Below are positions 1-7,415 of a DNA stretch of 64,000 bases, piece by piece. The translations under genes and the position numbers were made by a program. The DNA is from Cupriavidus pauculus. GTDB taxonomy: Bacteria > Pseudomonadota > Gammaproteobacteria > Burkholderiales > Burkholderiaceae. Each line of letters begins with the position of its first letter. The first letter of the stretch is position 1. The notes beneath the pieces were generated by a model. The model was not told where the DNA came from. It worked only from the letters and a program-made list of their open reading frames with translations, and made no database searches. Where the stretch lies: contig NZ_CP033969.1 in the NCBI RefSeq assembly GCF_003854935.1, positions 1,054,001 to 1,118,000 of the forward strand, read 5' to 3'.

Positions 1-959
1 GCCCGGCAGGTACAGCAGACGCCGCCCTTGCACGCATAGGGCAGGTCCAGCCCGGCGGCCAGCGCGGTGTCCAGTACATTTGCGTCTTCCAGCGGCAGGC
101 GCATGCTGTGCTGCTTGCCGTCGAGCACGACCACCAGTTCGGCCGTGCCGGCGTGGCTGGCATGGGCGGCCGATGCGGCCGGGGCAGGGCGCCGGGGCGC
201 CAGCGGCACGCCAAAGCGCTCGGCGTGGATCTTGTGCGGGTCAAGCCCGGCGGCCTTGAGCGCCGCCTCCACCTCGTCGATCATCGACGCGGGGCCGCAG
301 ACGAACGCGGCGTCGATGTCATCGACGGGCAGCAGCGTTTCCAGGAAGGCGGTCACGCGCGGGCCGTCCAGCCGGCCGTGCAGCAGGTCTACCTCCTGCG
401 GCTGGCGCGACAGCACGTGGTACAGCGTGAAGCGCGACAGGTACTGGTTCTTCAGGTCCTCCAGCGCTTCGGAGAAGATGATCGTGTCGACGCTGCGGTT
501 GCCGTAGATCAAGGTGAAACGGCTCTCGGGCTCCACGGCCAGCGTGGTGCGGATCAGCGACAGCACCGGCGTGATGCCGCTGCCCGCCGCGAAGGCCACG
601 TAGTGGCGCGCCGCCCCGGCATCGAGCGGCACGTGGAAGCGGCCGTCCGGCGTCATCACGTCGAGGGTCTGGCCCGCCGCCACGGTGTCGTGCAGCCACG
701 TGGAGAAGACGCCGTCGTCCACCAGCTTGACGGCCACGCGCAGCTCGCCGCGCTCGTCGTAGTCCTGCACGCCGCAGCAGATCGAATAGGAGCGGCGCAC
801 GTCCGTGCCGTCGACCGGCGCCCGGAGCGTCAGGAACTGGCCCTGGGTGAAGCGGTAGGCATCGCGCAGGTCGGGCGGCACGTCGAAGGCGATCGAAACC
901 GTGTCCGACGTCTCCGGGCGGACCTGCGCCACGCGCAGCGGATGGAACTGGGGAGTCAT
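1..959 (-). CDS. paaE: Phenylacetyl-CoA epoxidase reductase subunit PaaE (3' end cut by window)
   Basis: Reductase of the phenylacetyl-CoA 1,2-epoxidase. It passes electrons from NAD(P)H through FAD and a 2Fe-2S cluster to the PaaA diiron centre, in the cytoplasm. Seen: an N-terminal ferredoxin-reductase fold with RRSYSIC (FAD binding) and GSGITPVLSLI (nucleotide binding), VCGPASMID near the end of the reductase domain, then a plant-type ferredoxin domain with YACKGGVCCTC just before the window edge. The last cluster cysteine lies outside. It starts at ATG 959, 12 bases after paaD, as the last visible gene of paaABCDE. The Shine-Dalgarno is weak, so coupling to paaD is likely. The family assignment is secure; only the end is missing. 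Confidence 0.93.
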   Translation of the reverse strand, partial: MTPQFHPLRVAQVRPETSDTVSIAFDVPPDLRDAYRFTQGQFLTLRAPVDGTDVRRSYSICCGVQDYDERGELRVAVKLVDDGVFSTWLHDTVAAGQTLDVMTPDGRFHVPLDAGAARHYVAFAAGSGITPVLSLIRTTLAVEPESRFTLIYGNRSVDTIIFSEALEDLKNQYLSRFTLYHVLSRQPQEVDLLHGRLDGPRVTAFLETLLPVDDIDAAFVCGPASMIDEVEAALKAAGLDPHKIHAERFGVPLAPRRPAPAASAAHASHAGTAELVVVLDGKQHSMRLPLEDANVLDTALAAGLDLPYACKGGVCCTCR

Positions 960-971
960 GGCCGGCGGTGC

Positions 972-1604
972 TCAGTAGGGTTTGAAGTAGTCGAACGGCT
1001 CGCGGCAGTCCAGGCAGCGGTACAGCGCCTTGCAGGCCGTGGACGCGAAGCGGGACACTTCCTGCGTGTGCCGGCTGCCGCAGTGAGGGCAGGCGATGGC
1101 CACCGGCTGCGCGGCGCGCGGGACGAAGCGCAGCGGCTGCGCGGCCCCCGGTCGCGACGGGCCCGGCGCGCACTGCCCGGGCGGCGCGATGCCGTAGGCG
1201 CGCAGGCTGGCGCGGCCGGCTTCGGTGATCCAGTCGGTGGTCCAGGCCGGGGCCAGCACGGTGCGCACGCGCCACGGCCCCAGGCCGGCGGCTTGCAGCG
1301 CGCGGCCGACGTCTTCCTCGATCTGGGACATCGCCGGGCAGCCCGAATAGGTGGGCGTGATCACGGCCTCGATGGTCGTGCCGTCGTCGGCCAGCGCCAC
1401 GTCGCGCAGGATGCCGAGGTCGCGGATCGACACCACGGGGATTTCCGGGTCCGGCACGGCCTCCAGCGCCGCCCAGGCCCGCGCCAGACGGTCGTCGGCC
1501 GTACCCGGCGCTGCGCTGGCCGGGGCGGCATCGAACACGGGCGCGAACGGCGAGATGGCGGGCGGCGTCATCGGCAAGGCTGGCGGCGAGGCAGGGCGCT
1601 GCAT
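972..1604 (-). CDS. paaD: Phenylacetyl-CoA epoxidase accessory subunit PaaD
   Basis: PaaD is a MIP18/DUF59-family protein thought to help iron-sulfur or diiron assembly of the PaaABCE epoxidase. Seen: 210 residues with the DUF59 core (VPDPEIPVVSIRDLGIL, then TPTYSGCPAM with the conserved cysteine near residue 89). The C-terminal zinc ribbon has two CxxC pairs, CPHCG and CLDC. The first 40 residues are Pro/Ala-rich and longer than usual; an internal ATG at residue 12 is an alternative start. GGGAG lies about 10 bases upstream of ATG 1604. It sits between paaC and paaE, all leftward. Confidence 0.92.
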   Translation of the reverse strand: MQRPASPPALPMTPPAISPFAPVFDAAPASAAPGTADDRLARAWAALEAVPDPEIPVVSIRDLGILRDVALADDGTTIEAVITPTYSGCPAMSQIEEDVGRALQAAGLGPWRVRTVLAPAWTTDWITEAGRASLRAYGIAPPGQCAPGPSRPGAAQPLRFVPRAAQPVAIACPHCGSRHTQEVSRFASTACKALYRCLDCREPFDYFKPY

Positions 1605-1617
1605 GGCGGGCTCCCGC

Positions 1618-2469
1618 TTACCACTGCGCGCCCGGATGGGCCCGCGCCAGCCCCTGCAGTTCGGCCAGCAGGTAGCTCATGTGTTCGGAATGCACGCCGT
1701 GCTTGCCGGTGGAAACAAAGTCCGACGCGGCCGGACGGCGCAGCGTGGCGTCGTCGAGCACGGCGGTCACCGTGGCGTCCCACGCCTCGCGCAGGTCGGC
1801 CGTCAGCAAGCCCACGCCCTGCGCGGCGGCTTCCTGCTCCACGGCATCGACGGCGAAGCACTCGTTCATGTACGGCAGCAGGTGGTCCAGCGCACGCTGC
1901 ATGCGGTCGTGCGAAGCCGCCGTGCCATCGCCCAGCCGCACCATCCAGTCGGCCGCATGGTGCAGGTGGTAGCGCACCTCCTTGGCCGACTTGGCCGCGA
2001 TGGCCGCCAGGTCGGCGTCGCGGCTGGCTTCCAGCGCCGGCCAGAGCTCGGCCATCAGCGCGCTGTAGAGGAAGTTGCGCGTGATGGTGACCGCGTAGTC
2101 GCGGTCGGCGCGCGCGGTGCCGGCCAGTGGGCCGTGGTGTGGCAGTTCCTGCAGCGTCCAGTTGCGGAAGTCGGACTCGCGGCGCCAGTAGGCGTAGTCG
2201 TCCTCGTGGCGCGCGCGGCCGGTCAGGCGGCCTTCCAGCACGCCGGCGTGGCTGTAGAGCAGGCGGGCCTGGCCGATCAGGTCCAGGCTGATGTTGGCCA
2301 GCGCGATGTCTTCTTCCAGCACCGGGCCGTGGCCGCACCATTCGGCGTTGCGCTGGCCCAGGACCAGCGCGTTGTCGGCCAGGCGCAGCACGTACTGCAG
2401 CGGCGCGGTCTGCGCCAGGGGCAGGCGCGCCAGGGCGGCGGCGCCGTCGTTGACCAGGGTTTGCGTCAT
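1618..2469 (-). CDS. paaC: Phenylacetyl-CoA epoxidase structural subunit PaaC
   Basis: PaaC is the inactive ferritin-like partner that forms the heterodimeric core with the catalytic subunit PaaA. Seen: 283 residues, all-helical composition, with the family signatures LGQRNAEWCGHGPVLEEDIA near the N terminus, LDLIGQARLLY, EVRYHLHHAADWMVRLGDGT in the middle and STGKHGVHSEHMSYLLAE near the C terminus. Length matches the family. It starts at ATG 2469, 11 bases after the paaB stop, and ends 13 bases before paaD, as expected for a translationally linked operon. Confidence 0.95.
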   Translation of the reverse strand: MTQTLVNDGAAALARLPLAQTAPLQYVLRLADNALVLGQRNAEWCGHGPVLEEDIALANISLDLIGQARLLYSHAGVLEGRLTGRARHEDDYAYWRRESDFRNWTLQELPHHGPLAGTARADRDYAVTITRNFLYSALMAELWPALEASRDADLAAIAAKSAKEVRYHLHHAADWMVRLGDGTAASHDRMQRALDHLLPYMNECFAVDAVEQEAAAQGVGLLTADLREAWDATVTAVLDDATLRRPAASDFVSTGKHGVHSEHMSYLLAELQGLARAHPGAQW

Positions 2470-2479
2470 GGGGCCGGCC

Positions 2480-2770
2480 TTACATGTGGTTCACTTCGTC
2501 GGGCAACTGGTAGAACGTGGGGTGGCGGTAGATCTTGTCGGCGGCCGGGTCGAAAAGCTCGGCTTTCTCGGCCGGCGCACTGGCCGTGATGGCCGACGAC
2601 GGCACCACCCAGATCGACACGCCTTCCTGCCGGCGCGTGTAGACGTCGCGCGCCATGTGCAGCGCCTGCTGCGCGTCGGCGGCGTGCAGGCTGCCGCAAT
2701 GCTTGTGTTCCAGGCCCTGCTTGCTGCGGACAAAGACTTCCCACAGCGGCCATTCCTTCTGTTGTGTCAT
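2480..2770 (-). CDS. paaB: Phenylacetyl-CoA epoxidase subunit PaaB
   Basis: Small structural subunit that bridges PaaAC heterodimers in the epoxidase complex. Seen: 96 residues starting MTQQKEWPLWEVFVRSKQGL, with the family motif HKHCGSLHAADAQQAL and the C-terminal IYRHPTFYQLPDEVNHM. I chose ATG 2770 because GGAG lies just upstream and the conserved domain begins here. A longer open frame to 2848 adds 26 Pro/Ala-rich residues that overlap the end of paaA and are unlikely to be translated. Confidence 0.95.
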   Translation of the reverse strand: MTQQKEWPLWEVFVRSKQGLEHKHCGSLHAADAQQALHMARDVYTRRQEGVSIWVVPSSAITASAPAEKAELFDPAADKIYRHPTFYQLPDEVNHM

Positions 2771-2792
2771 GGTGGTCTCCTTGGCCGGCGCG

Positions 2793-3812
2793 TCAGGCGG
2801 CCTGGGCGGTCTGGCCGGCGATGGCGCGCCGGGCGCGCTTTTCGGCATGGGCCAGCGCGGCTTCGCGCACCCACGCGCCGTCCTGGTGCGCCTTGACGCG
2901 CGTGGCCAGCCGCTCGCGGTTGCACGGGCCGTCGCCGTTGATCACGCGCCAGAATTCGTCCCAGTCGAGCGGGCTGTAGTCGTAGTGGGCGCGGTCGGCA
3001 TTCCAGACCAGGCCGGGGTCGGGCAGCGTCACGCCGAGCACCTTGGCCTGCTCCACCGTGGCGTCGACAAACTTCTGCCGCAGGTCGTCGTTCGAGATCC
3101 GCTTGATGCCCCAGGCCATCGTCTGGGCGCTGTTGGTGGAGGCGGCGTCGGGCGGGCCGAACATCATCAGCACCGGAAACCACCAGCGGTCCACGGCGTC
3201 CTGCACCATGGCGCGCTGGGCCTCGGTGCCGCGCATCATCGCCAGCAGCGCGTCAAAGCCCTGGCGCTGGTGGAACGATTCCTCCTTGCAGATGCGGATC
3301 ATCGCCCGCGCGTACGGCCCGTACGAGCAGCGGCACAGCGGAATCTGGTTCATGATCGCCGCGCCATCCACCAGCCAGCCGATCACGCCGACATCGGCCC
3401 AGGTGAGCGTGGGGTAGTTGAAGATCGACGAATACTTGGCGCGGCCGGTGTGCAGCGCATCGACCAGGTCGTCGCGCGAGGCGTTCAGCGTCTCGGCCGC
3501 GCTATATAGATAGAGGCCGTGGCCGGCTTCGTCCTGCACCTTGGCCAGCAGGATGGCCTTGCGCTTGAGCGACGGCGCGCGGCTGATCCAGTTGCCTTCC
3601 GGCTGCATGCCGATGATCTCGGAATGCGCGTGCTGCGAGATCTGGCGCACCAGCGTTTTCCGGTACGCCTCGGGCATCCAGTCCATCGGCTCGATCTTGC
3701 CGTCCTCGGCCATGCGGGCGTCGAAGGCGGCCTGTCTGGCGCCAGCGTCGGCATGCGGCGCGTCGGGCGCCGGCTGGGGCTGGCCGGGGAGGTCGAGGCT
3801 CTGTGTGTACAT
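2793..3812 (-). CDS. paaA: Phenylacetyl-CoA epoxidase catalytic subunit PaaA
   Basis: Diiron oxygenase subunit that epoxidises the ring of phenylacetyl-CoA, the committed step of aerobic phenylacetate degradation. Seen: 339 residues with two ferritin-like metal motifs, QDEAGHG (about residue 93) and [12 protein letters not shown] (about residue 175). The other family blocks [10 protein letters not shown] and [14 protein letters not shown] are also present. The start at ATG 3812 is preceded by AAGGAG. It is the first gene of paaABCDE, about 75 bases downstream of a promoter with an embedded palindrome. No ligase (paaK) or hydratase genes are visible here. Confidence 0.96.
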   Translation of the reverse strand: MYTQSLDLPGQPQPAPDAPHADAGARQAAFDARMAEDGKIEPMDWMPEAYRKTLVRQISQHAHSEIIGMQPEGNWISRAPSLKRKAILLAKVQDEAGHGLYLYSAAETLNASRDDLVDALHTGRAKYSSIFNYPTLTWADVGVIGWLVDGAAIMNQIPLCRCSYGPYARAMIRICKEESFHQRQGFDALLAMMRGTEAQRAMVQDAVDRWWFPVLMMFGPPDAASTNSAQTMAWGIKRISNDDLRQKFVDATVEQAKVLGVTLPDPGLVWNADRAHYDYSPLDWDEFWRVINGDGPCNRERLATRVKAHQDGAWVREAALAHAEKRARRAIAGQTAQAA

Positions 3813-3886
3813 CGCGTCTCCTTGACTCGTCTTTGGCGGGGGCCGATCGCTGATTGGTATGGGTAGTGGGATCGGGCAGTCTGGCT

Positions 3887-3916
3887 ACTATATAGATAAA
3901 CCGACCGGTCGGTCAA
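3887..3916 (-). promoter_or_regulatory. paa operon sigma-70 promoter
   Basis: Leftward promoter: -35 TTGACC (3916-3911), an 18-base spacer, and -10 TATAGT (3892-3887). The overlapping TATATA at 3894-3889 gives a 16-base alternative. It is the only strong match upstream of paaA and lies about 75 bases from its start codon. Confidence 0.7.
3900..3913. promoter_or_regulatory. Perfect 14-bp palindrome, probable PaaR operator
   Basis: ACCGACCGGTCGGT is a perfect inverted repeat lying in the spacer between the -35 and -10 boxes of the paa promoter. A repressor bound here would block RNA polymerase. TetR-type PaaR regulators of betaproteobacteria are known to act on palindromes of this general type, with phenylacetyl-CoA as inducer. 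The assignment to PaaR is an inference; no paaR gene is in the window. Confidence 0.65.
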
Positions 3917-4019
3917 TTTAAGGTTTGTACGATGGACAGGCGCGACAAAACCTGATCAACACGTGAGGCCGGCGCCACGTGTAGTATCGAACTTCATCTT
4001 CTTCACGGAGGGCATGACG

Positions 4020-4490
4020 ATGTCTGGCAAGGCTTACAGCAAGATCGCGGTGGCAGTGGACGGCAGCAGCACGTCCGACCTGGCGCTGCAAGAGGCGATT
4101 CGCGTGGCCAGCGGGGGCGGCGGTACGATCCTGGCGCTCTACGTGGTCGACAACGGCGTCATGCTGTTCGATGCCGGTTTCTACGACCCGACGCAGATCG
4201 AACGGGCCTACGTGGACAGCGGCAAGAAGGCGCTGGAATCGGCCGGGCAACTGCTGGGCAACGCGGGCGTGGCATTCGAGACGCGGCTCGTGACGGAGCC
4301 GGCCGTCATTGGCGATATCGCCGGGTCGATCAACGCGGCCGCCAGCGAATGGGGCGCCGACCTGCTGGTGATCGGTACCCATGGCCGACGCGGCGTGCGC
4401 CGGCTGGTGCTGGGCAGCGTGGCCGAGGCCGTGATTCGGCAATCGACCATGCCGGTGCTGCTGGTACGCGGCGAGGCAGCGGCCGACTGA
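4020..4490 (+). CDS. Universal stress protein, UspA family, ATP-binding type
   Basis: Small cytoplasmic stress protein of about 156 residues with one Usp domain. Seen: KIAVAVDGSSTSDLALQEA at the N terminus and GTHGRRGVRRLVLGS near the C terminus. The latter fits the G-x2-G-x9-G-S pattern of ATP-binding Usp proteins, as opposed to the UspA type that does not bind ATP. I chose ATG 4020 because GGAGGG (4007-4012) lies 7 bases before it; ATG 4014 would leave only one base. It is divergent from paaA and monocistronic. An inverted repeat (ACACGTG at 3959-3965 and CACGTGT at 3976-3982) lies upstream and might be a control site. Confidence 0.9.
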   Translation: MSGKAYSKIAVAVDGSSTSDLALQEAIRVASGGGGTILALYVVDNGVMLFDAGFYDPTQIERAYVDSGKKALESAGQLLGNAGVAFETRLVTEPAVIGDIAGSINAAASEWGADLLVIGTHGRRGVRRLVLGSVAEAVIRQSTMPVLLVRGEAAAD

Positions 4491-4547
4491 CGGCGTCGCG
4501 CCACCGCGCGGCGGGCGGCCGGGGGTCAGGCTGCCATTAGCCAGCCA

Positions 4548-4826
4548 TCATCCGGCAAAGCGGAAATGTCCGCCGCGCAGCACGATCTCGCGTGCCTCGG
4601 TCAGCTCGAATAGCGTTTCGGCCAGTTGCTCGATCCGCTTGCGGTTGGTCGTGAACGCCCGCACAAGATCCTCCTCGCGTGGCGATTGCGCCCCGCAATA
4701 GGCTTCCAGCGCCTCCGCCGTGACCGAATATTGCGACCAGTTGCCGTTGACCGTGGCGGGACAGGACAGCGTCAGGCTGGCCCCGCAGTAGGTGGGAACG
4801 CTGGTGGGAAAGGTGATATCGGCCAT
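4548..4826 (-). CDS. DUF1488 family protein
   Basis: Protein of 92 residues with the DUF1488 look: a short beta-rich N-terminal part, then VTAEALEAYCGA and a helix ending in LRGGHFRFAG. The biochemical role of the family is unknown. The start at ATG 4826 has a weak GAGGT upstream. It converges on the uspA-like gene and lies alone between it and the FUSC gene. Confidence 0.8.
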   Translation of the reverse strand: MADITFPTSVPTYCGASLTLSCPATVNGNWSQYSVTAEALEAYCGAQSPREEDLVRAFTTNRKRIEQLAETLFELTEAREIVLRGGHFRFAG

Positions 4827-4921
4827 GGCATACCTCGTCTTGCCGGGAACGGGGAAACCGCGAATATCCTTTCAATATAGGCAATTACCGATGCCTGGCA
4901 AGCCGCGCACCGGGTGCTGGA

Positions 4922-7030
4922 TCAACCTGCGGCGGCGCCGGGCAGGCGCACGCGCCGCGCCATGGCCTGCTCGGCCGCCAGCCGGCGCAGGCGGGCGACG
5001 GTGTCGTGGGCGGCGTCGATATGGCCGTCCGCATAGGTGCACTGCTCGGCCAGGAACTGTTCGAACAACGGGTCGGACGGCGTCAGCGGCATCCGGCGCG
5101 CCGGCGCCACGGCAGCGCTGACGCCGGTGCGGCCCGGCCGCACGGCCACTTCGGCCAGCCGGGTTTCCAGATCGGACAGCAGGGTCTGGATGGCCGGCCC
5201 CGGCAGCGCGTGGGGCTCGCCCGATTCGGCGCCCGCCCGGACCAGCCCGGCCAGCGACGCCATGCGCCGGGCCGTGGCATGCAGCGCCACGTGGGCGGCG
5301 CCCAACTGCGCGTCGAGATCGCCGGCGCACTGTGCCAGCGTCTCCTCGGCCCGCGTCGACGCCCGGCCGGCCGCCACGCGCAGCGCCTCCAGCCGCATCC
5401 GGGCCGGCGTGACGGTCCGCGCGCTGCTGATGGCGGCGCGCAGATAGACCGCGTTGACCGACAGCGCATCGAGCGTGTGCCGATAGGCGCGCGACAGCTC
5501 CGCGCGCGGCGCCAGCACGTAATAGCTCGCCAGCGCGATCAGGCAGCCAATGGCCGTATCCACGCCGCGCAGCGCCGCCACATGGCTGCTGCTGGACGCC
5601 GGCTCGCCGAGCCAGGAAAACAGGATGACCGCCGGCGTCAGGCAGAACGCAAAGCCGCCCGCGCTGCCGGCCAGCCGCAGCGCGTAGGCGGCGGCCAGCC
5701 CCAGCGCGCTGAGTCCCAGGGCCAGCACCGGGCTGGGATGGGCCAGCCCCACCGCGCACGCCAGCAGCGCGCCGGCCAGCGACCCGGCAAAGCGCTGGAA
5801 CGAGATCTGGCGCGTGGTCTGCAGGCGCGGACTCAACACCATGATCACGGTGACGGCGACCCAGTAGCCATGGTCGACCTGCAGCAACTGCGATGGCAGC
5901 AGGCTCAAGGCCCCGGCGAACGCCATGCGCAGCGCGTGCCGCGTGACCCGCGCATCGCGGGCGGCAATGTCGGCCAGCGCCTGACCGATCCGGTCGACGA
6001 CGGTGGCCAGGCCGGCCTTCGGCCATGCGAAGGTGTCGCGCCAGCGATCGAACGGCGGATGCTGGGCCAGCGCGGCCAGCGCCGACTGGTACGCCGGCGG
6101 GGCGCCGGCATTGGCACGCTGTCCGATCAGGCGGCGCACATCGCGGTCGAGCATGGCGCTCAGCGCGGGCAGATCCGGGGCATGGCGGGCCAGCGCCTGC
6201 CGTACCTGCTCCTGCGTATCGGCCAGGCACCGCGCGGCGTAGGCCAGCGGCAGCGCGTGGTTATCTCCGGCCCGCTCGCGCAGCTCGCCGGCGACGATCA
6301 GCAGCGCGAACATCGCGTCGGCCACGGCCAGCGAGTAGGCGTAGTGGAGCATGCCGACCGGATCGACAAGGCCACGCCGCGCCGCCACTGCGGCGCGCCC
6401 GGCTTCAATTCGCTCGCGGATTTCCTTCTTGTGCGGGGCCGTGTCGCCGGGCGTGGGCGCCGCCAGGCAATCGGCAAAGCGCTGCAGGGCGTCGTAGACC
6501 GCGATGATTTCGGGGCGCGGGCGCGCATCGCGCTGCGACGGCACCAGCACCAGGCACATCAGGCAGGCAAAGACGCCGCCGCGCAGGTAATCGACGGCCG
6601 CCGCGCCGGCATGGGCCAGCACGGCGGCATCGCCTACCGGCTGCAGGCAGGCGGCGATCAGCACCACATAGAGCAGCTTGAACCACAGCGCGGCGGCCGG
6701 GCCGCGCAATTCGGCCAGCCCGGCGATGACGCCCGCGGCGATCACCACGGCGAGCGCCGCAAGCGGCGAATGCGCCAGGCTGGCACCAATCAGGCTGGCC
6801 GCCGCCCCGCCGATGCCGACCGCGCCGAGGCCACGGATGCGGGAAGCCGCGGTGCCCTGGCGGTCGGCCAGGCAGGTCCAGATCGAAGCGGTGGCCGACC
6901 ACAGGTAACCCTGGTCGCCCGTGAGCCACCCGATGCCGGCCAGGGCGAAGAACGACAGCGCATAGACGACGCCGCGCTGGACAAACGCGGCGTCAAGCCA
7001 GAACGAGGGAAGGCGCAGGGGGCGGCGCAT
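4922..7030 (-). CDS. FUSC family inner-membrane protein (YccS/YhfK-like)
   Basis: Integral membrane protein of 702 residues with the fusaric-acid-resistance-like layout. There is an N-terminal cluster of about five to six membrane helices (residues about 15-160), a soluble region (about 165-375), a second cluster (about 380-510, with SFQRFAGSLAGALLA) and a C-terminal helical soluble tail. Proteins of this layout are proposed exporters of aromatic acids or other small molecules, but most, including YccS, have no proven substrate. No membrane-fusion or outer-membrane partner is adjacent, which argues against a classical FusABC efflux system. No clear Shine-Dalgarno precedes ATG 7030. Confidence 0.85.
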   Translation of the reverse strand: MRRPLRLPSFWLDAAFVQRGVVYALSFFALAGIGWLTGDQGYLWSATASIWTCLADRQGTAASRIRGLGAVGIGGAAASLIGASLAHSPLAALAVVIAAGVIAGLAELRGPAAALWFKLLYVVLIAACLQPVGDAAVLAHAGAAAVDYLRGGVFACLMCLVLVPSQRDARPRPEIIAVYDALQRFADCLAAPTPGDTAPHKKEIRERIEAGRAAVAARRGLVDPVGMLHYAYSLAVADAMFALLIVAGELRERAGDNHALPLAYAARCLADTQEQVRQALARHAPDLPALSAMLDRDVRRLIGQRANAGAPPAYQSALAALAQHPPFDRWRDTFAWPKAGLATVVDRIGQALADIAARDARVTRHALRMAFAGALSLLPSQLLQVDHGYWVAVTVIMVLSPRLQTTRQISFQRFAGSLAGALLACAVGLAHPSPVLALGLSALGLAAAYALRLAGSAGGFAFCLTPAVILFSWLGEPASSSSHVAALRGVDTAIGCLIALASYYVLAPRAELSRAYRHTLDALSVNAVYLRAAISSARTVTPARMRLEALRVAAGRASTRAEETLAQCAGDLDAQLGAAHVALHATARRMASLAGLVRAGAESGEPHALPGPAIQTLLSDLETRLAEVAVRPGRTGVSAAVAPARRMPLTPSDPLFEQFLAEQCTYADGHIDAAHDTVARLRRLAAEQAMARRVRLPGAAAG

Positions 7031-7252
7031 GGGCGGAAAGAAGCAGGATGTCTCAGGGTGAGTACCGACCCCACTCTACGGACACTATTGCTGCGTCGCA
7101 ACATTTCCATGGAATCACGGCGTTTTGCGCGTCGCTTGTGCTCGGTTGCACCAGTTTGGGGAAATGTGATCCACCCGGGTGCCGGAAGGCCATTCCGGCA
7201 GCTTTGCGACGGAATGATGGCGGGCAGCCAAGGGATTGCCCAAATTTTGGGT

Positions 7253-7284
7253 AAAAAAAAACCCGCGCAGGTTGTGCGCGGGTT
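7253..7284 (-). terminator. Intrinsic terminator, leftward
   Basis: A perfect 10-bp stem (7284-7275 with 7269-7260; AACCCGCGCA on the minus strand) with a CAACC loop, followed by a run of seven further T (7259-7253). It could end both the small RNA and read-through from spmAB. Confidence 0.9.
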
Positions 7285-7315
7285 GGAATCCACCGAGGTG
7301 GTGGAGGAGACAGAC
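7253..7315 (-). ncRNA. Candidate small regulatory RNA, about 60 nt
   Basis: A complete leftward transcription unit with no reading frame. A promoter at 7347-7319 would start RNA near 7311-7315. The RNA begins with a pyrimidine-rich TCTCCTCC stretch, forms a 5-bp hairpin CCACC/GGTGG (7304-7300 with 7294-7290) whose loop is ACCTC, and ends in an intrinsic terminator. Both TCTCCTCC and the ACCTC loop are complementary to Shine-Dalgarno sequences, a common layout of antisense-acting small RNAs. An attenuated leader of the FUSC gene, whose start is about 220 bases downstream, is the main alternative. The sequence shows the signals; transcription is inferred. Confidence 0.55.
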
Positions 7316-7318
7316 TTC

Positions 7319-7347
7319 ACTATACACGACTTGTTGCGACGCACCAA
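7319..7347 (-). promoter_or_regulatory. Sigma-70 promoter of the candidate small RNA
   Basis: -35 TTGGTG (7347-7342), a 17-base spacer, and -10 TATAGT (7324-7319), reading leftward. Its start site would fall 25-30 bases before the terminator hairpin. Confidence 0.6.
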
Positions 7348-7415
7348 GCTTCGGCCGTGAAAATGCCTGCAAGACCGCACAATCAGCGTTGTTGTCGTAC
7401 AACAGGCGGGGGGAT

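Larger units (their letters stand above)
7031..7415. other. 385-base gap between the FUSC gene and spmAB
   Basis: I see no protein gene here. The right half holds a leftward promoter, two hairpins and a terminator (listed separately). The left half (7031-7250) shows only AT-richer sequence, presumably the promoter region of the FUSC gene, without a convincing promoter match. Confidence 0.6.

Noticed and set aside
108-2084. Open frame of 658 codons on the plus strand across the paa genes
   Set aside because: Antisense shadow of paaE, paaD and paaC, whose products are clearly recognisable on the minus strand.
4872-6230. Overlapping minus-strand frame of 452 codons inside the FUSC gene
   Set aside because: Out-of-frame shadow rich in Arg, Gly and Ala without membrane segments, unlike the real frame.
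5006-7360. Open frame of 784 codons opposite the FUSC gene
   Set aside because: Arg/Gln/Gly-rich translation without domains; the minus strand encodes a coherent membrane protein.
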